A stretch of DNA of 23,733 bases from JBDHZU01 sp039812085 (GTDB lineage Bacteria > Actinomycetota > Actinomycetes > S36-B12 > UBA10799), in contig JBDHZU010000018.1 in assembly GCA_039812085.1 (NCBI GenBank), positions 1 to 23,733 of the forward strand, in the 5' to 3' direction. A model generated the notes under the pieces. That model did no database searches and was not told where the DNA came from. It saw only the letters and a program-made list of their open reading frames with translations. Below are positions 21,752 through 23,733 of the stretch, one piece after another. Position numbers and translations under genes: made by a program. Within the stretch, counting starts at the first letter, position 1. Each line of letters starts with the position of its first letter.

Positions 21752-22762
21752 ATGTCGCGCATCGTTTCGCGGATTGTCGTGCTGGTTAGCGCCGTTTGTG
21801 CGTTAGCCATCGCGGTCACAGCTGCGCCCGTTCACGCGGAAGAAACCGGTTCATTGCACGGTGAGGTCACCTCTCCGGTCACAGCAGTCACCACTATCCA
21901 CGCACAGTTGGTGGACGGCGATACTCAAGTCAGCGCCACTGTGCTTAATGGCTCGGGTGAGTGGACGCTTCCTGATTTGCCGTATGGAACCTGGCGTTTA
22001 TGGGCAAGTTCGGCTGATCCCACGATTGCTTCGCAATGGTTTAGTAACGCAAGCACTGCTGGTGCTGCCCGCCTCATCGACATCAATTCGAATTCGGATG
22101 ATGTGGGAGGGTTCTCATTTACGTTGCGTCGCGGTGGTGAAATCCAAGGCAAAGTCACCGGGCCGAGTGGTAATTCGTTACTACCAGCCGCCCAAATTGA
22201 TGCCATCGCAATATTTTCTGATGACTCAGAAGTCACGCGAGTCCGAGTGGCCCCTGACGGCAGTTACCACCTGGTGGGATTGCCCGTCGGCTACTACACC
22301 GTGCAGTTCATCGATTCTGCTGGCATCTACCACGCAATGTTTTGGCCATCGAACGACGCCACTGCAGATGTGAAGCGGGTTTATGTCACCGCTGACGAAG
22401 GTGGAAGCCAGCTAGACACTGTTGCCTTGTCCGGCCCGACTCCGACCACTTCACCAACCCCGACGCCTAAGCCCACACCGACTCCCACGGTTAAGCCGAA
22501 ACCGGTCACGGTCACCAAGACTGGTCAGTCCGTCTCTGGCGTTCCCAGCAGCGTCAAGCGAAAGAAGTCCAAGGCGCTACCAGTCAAGACCCGACAAGGC
22601 CAGAAGTTGGTATGGAAGTCCACTACTCCGAAGATCTGCAAGATTTCCAAGGGCAAGGTCGTCGCCAAGAAGAAGAAAGGCACCTGCAAGCTCACCGCAG
22701 TTGCCGCTGGAACCACTCGACTCAAGCCCTATTCGGCGAAATTCGCCATCAAGGTCAAGTAG
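21752..22762 (+). CDS. Secreted two-repeat beta-sandwich protein with Pro/Thr linker and Lys-rich C-terminal module
   Basis: Exported protein of 336 aa; function unknown. Signal peptide residues 1-29, cleaved at VHA|EE. Two related beta-sandwich repeats of carboxypeptidase-regulatory/Cna-B type follow: GSLHGEV...WTLPDLPYGTWRL...QWFSNAST (about 33-128) and GEIQGKV...YHLVGLPVGYYTV...MFWPSNDAT (about 130-226). A Pro/Thr-rich linker (about 227-250, SPTPTPKPTPTPTVKPKP) leads to a C-terminal Big-2-like module of roughly 85 residues with two cysteines (PKICK and KGTCK) that may form a disulfide. That module has 21 lysines and no Asp or Glu. No sortase motif or transmembrane anchor is seen. ATG 21752 is used; a TTG at 21725 is unlikely. 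It is convergent with msrA with 2 nt between stops. Confidence 0.85.
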   Translation: MSRIVSRIVVLVSAVCALAIAVTAAPVHAEETGSLHGEVTSPVTAVTTIHAQLVDGDTQVSATVLNGSGEWTLPDLPYGTWRLWASSADPTIASQWFSNASTAGAARLIDINSNSDDVGGFSFTLRRGGEIQGKVTGPSGNSLLPAAQIDAIAIFSDDSEVTRVRVAPDGSYHLVGLPVGYYTVQFIDSAGIYHAMFWPSNDATADVKRVYVTADEGGSQLDTVALSGPTPTTSPTPTPKPTPTPTVKPKPVTVTKTGQSVSGVPSSVKRKKSKALPVKTRQGQKLVWKSTTPKICKISKGKVVAKKKKGTCKLTAVAAGTTRLKPYSAKFAIKVK

Positions 22763-22764
22763 TT

Positions 22765-23415
22765 CTACAGCGCAGGTAAGGCAATCCCAGTATTTGCGTG
22801 GCAGTCGTAGCCATTCGGGACTTTGTAGAGGTACTGCTGGTGATGTTCCTCAGCTGCGTAGAACGGTAGGCCTTCAGCGGGGACGATCTGGGTGGTGATC
22901 GGATCGAAGCCACGGCTTTCCAGAACCTCGCCGTAGATCTGGGCGGAGCGTTCGACCAGATCGCGCTGGGCGTCGGTGGTCCAGAAGACGGCTGAGCGGT
23001 ACTGGGTACCGATGTCGTTCCCTTGGCGATACAGGGTCGTCGGATCGTGGTTTTCCCAGAACACTCGCAGGATGTCTTCGGTGCTGACTTGCGAGGGTTC
23101 GTAGGCCACCATCACGGTTTCGGTGTGACCCGTCCGGGCGGTGCAAGTTTCCTCGTACGTGGGGTACGGAGTGAAACCACCCTGGTAGCCCACTGCTGTA
23201 CCCACAACACCGTCGGTTTGCCAGAACTTGCGTTCCGCACCCCAGAAGCAGCCCATCGCGACATAGATGACCTCGGTTGTGTTCGACCACGGTCCCAACA
23301 AAGGGGTCTTGAACACCGCATGGGTACTCGGGACTGAGTAGGCGTAGTGGTCGCGGCCCGCGAGTGCATCGTCGGGTTGCACCATCGACTGCTTCGTCTG
23401 ACCGAAAGACCACAT
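22765..23415 (-). CDS. msrA: Peptide-methionine (S)-S-oxide reductase MsrA
   Basis: Repairs methionine-S-sulfoxide in proteins after oxidative damage. The catalytic motif GCFWGAE (55-61, Cys56) is intact, along with GYQGGFTPYPTYEETCTARTGHTE and the YGDVLE-like region. A Cys near the C-terminus (NGYDCHANTGI) and the Cys in EETC are candidate resolving cysteines. The 216-aa form from ATG 23415 matches actinobacterial MsrA, whose N-terminal extension typically reads like MVxPEDALPGR (here MVQPDDALAGR at 11-21); the frame extends upstream to 23439 without homology. A promoter with a 17-bp spacer lies directly upstream on the minus strand, and the gene is divergent from an MFS gene. Confidence 0.94.
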   Translation of the reverse strand: MWSFGQTKQSMVQPDDALAGRDHYAYSVPSTHAVFKTPLLGPWSNTTEVIYVAMGCFWGAERKFWQTDGVVGTAVGYQGGFTPYPTYEETCTARTGHTETVMVAYEPSQVSTEDILRVFWENHDPTTLYRQGNDIGTQYRSAVFWTTDAQRDLVERSAQIYGEVLESRGFDPITTQIVPAEGLPFYAAEEHHQQYLYKVPNGYDCHANTGIALPAL

Positions 23416-23421
23416 ACGACC

Positions 23422-23450
23422 AGCCTGACGCTTTCCCACGCAGATGCCAA
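23422..23450 (-). promoter_or_regulatory. Candidate leaderless msrA promoter (TTGGCA N17 CAGGCT N6 ATG)
   Basis: Read on the minus strand, TTGGCA (23450-23445) is five of six bases of the -35 consensus, and CAGGCT (23427-23422) is a -10-like hexamer 17 bp downstream. The ATG of msrA follows 6 nt later. The AGG inside CAGGCT could also serve as a weak Shine-Dalgarno. Confidence 0.45.
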
Positions 23451-23496
23451 GCCCGTGGACGGCCTGTTCGCCCTCGGCGTGGTCGAATAGCGACTT

Positions 23497-23733
23497 GTGA
23501 GCTCCTCGTCTGCCGATGCCGCTACCGCGAGCACGCGATTGAAGTCGGCATTACGACGAACCCCGTTCTTGGCCGGGCTTCCACCAGAAGTCGCGGTGCT
23601 GTCGGCCATCGCCTTCTGTGTGGCATTGGGTTTCGGCATCGTCGTTCCTGCACTGCCAGTCTTTGCCAAGAGCTTCGGCGTCTCGGCGTTCCTGGCTGCA
23701 GCCGTGATCAGCGTCTTCGCCCTTATGCGATTG
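23497..23733 (+). CDS. MFS transporter, N-terminal fragment (truncated by window edge)
   Basis: Start of a major facilitator superfamily transporter, 79 codons before the window ends. After about 30 soluble residues the first transmembrane segment appears (VAVLSAIAFCVALGFGIVVPALPVFAKSFGVS), containing the proline-rich pattern FGIVVPALPVFA typical of multidrug-type MFS proteins. A second hydrophobic stretch (AFLAAAVISVFALMRL) has begun at the edge. GTG 23497 is the likely start, although no strong Shine-Dalgarno or -10 is evident. The gene is divergent from msrA with an 81-bp gap. The substrate cannot be inferred. Confidence 0.75.
   Translation, partial: MSSSSADAATASTRLKSALRRTPFLAGLPPEVAVLSAIAFCVALGFGIVVPALPVFAKSFGVSAFLAAAVISVFALMRL

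Noticed and set aside
22435..22505. Repetitive ACTCC/ACACC-like tract as a microsatellite or CRISPR-like element
   Set aside because: It is the coding sequence of a Pro/Thr linker in the secreted protein; there are no spacers or consistent repeat units.
23172..23413. Minus-strand alternative frames within msrA
   Set aside because: The frame from 23415 contains the complete MsrA motif set; the others are shadows.

Overview
The window is a chromosomal housekeeping segment from an Actinomycetota bacterium of moderate to high GC content. Gene order is the main evidence. tatD, rsmA (ksgA), ispE, glmU, prs, rplY, pth, mfd, mazG, eno, an FtsB-like gene, a DUF501 gene and a Ppx/GppA gene follow the arrangement known from mycobacteria and streptomycetes (in M. 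tuberculosis roughly Rv1008 to Rv1026). Many starts are GTG, tRNA 3' ends lack an encoded CCA, and several starts have a TANNNT-like element 6-7 nt upstream, as in actinobacterial leaderless transcripts. I see no mobile elements, CRISPR arrays, integrases or rRNA, and I cannot place the organism below phylum or class.

Layout. 1-2480: tatD (5' truncated), rsmA and ispE, tightly packed on the plus strand. 2485-3171: ung on the minus strand, convergent with ispE and divergent from tRNA-Gln(UUG) at 3228-3299; an 18-bp perfect dyad lies between ung and the tRNA. 3360-5941: glmU and prs (cell-wall precursor UDP-GlcNAc and PRPP). 6182-8218: rplY (L25/CTC), pth and a CysQ-like phosphatase. 8228-13246: mfd, a SurA-N-like lipoprotein and mazG. 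13340-17611: eno, FtsB-like divisome protein, DUF501, Ppx/GppA phosphatase, double-ACT protein and peptide deformylase, almost without gaps. 17667-17748: tRNA-Leu(UAA). 17838-21618: an unrecognised 158-aa gene with an unusual leader, a BAX-inhibitor/YccA-type membrane protein, then a translationally coupled trio (metallo-beta-lactamase-fold hydrolase, membrane-anchored SGNH hydrolase, 111-aa unknown). 21752-22762: a secreted two-repeat beta-sandwich protein with a Pro/Thr linker and an extremely lysine-rich C-terminal module. 22765-23415: msrA on the minus strand. 23497 to the end: start of an MFS transporter.

Functionally the window combines information maintenance (Ung, Mfd, RsmA, tRNAs, L25, Pth, deformylase), clearance of unwanted nucleotides and phosphates (CysQ-like, MazG, Ppx/GppA), central precursors (IspE, GlmU, Prs, enolase) and envelope functions (lipoprotein, FtsB-like, SGNH hydrolase, cationic secreted protein). 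Nothing here is clearly a new system. The points most worth testing are the leader of the 158-aa gene with mutually exclusive stems, the ung/tRNA-Gln dyad, the palindrome and structured leader of the BAX-inhibitor gene, the strongly cationic secreted protein, and apparent leaderless promoters in which a preceding TAG stop codon forms part of the -10 element.
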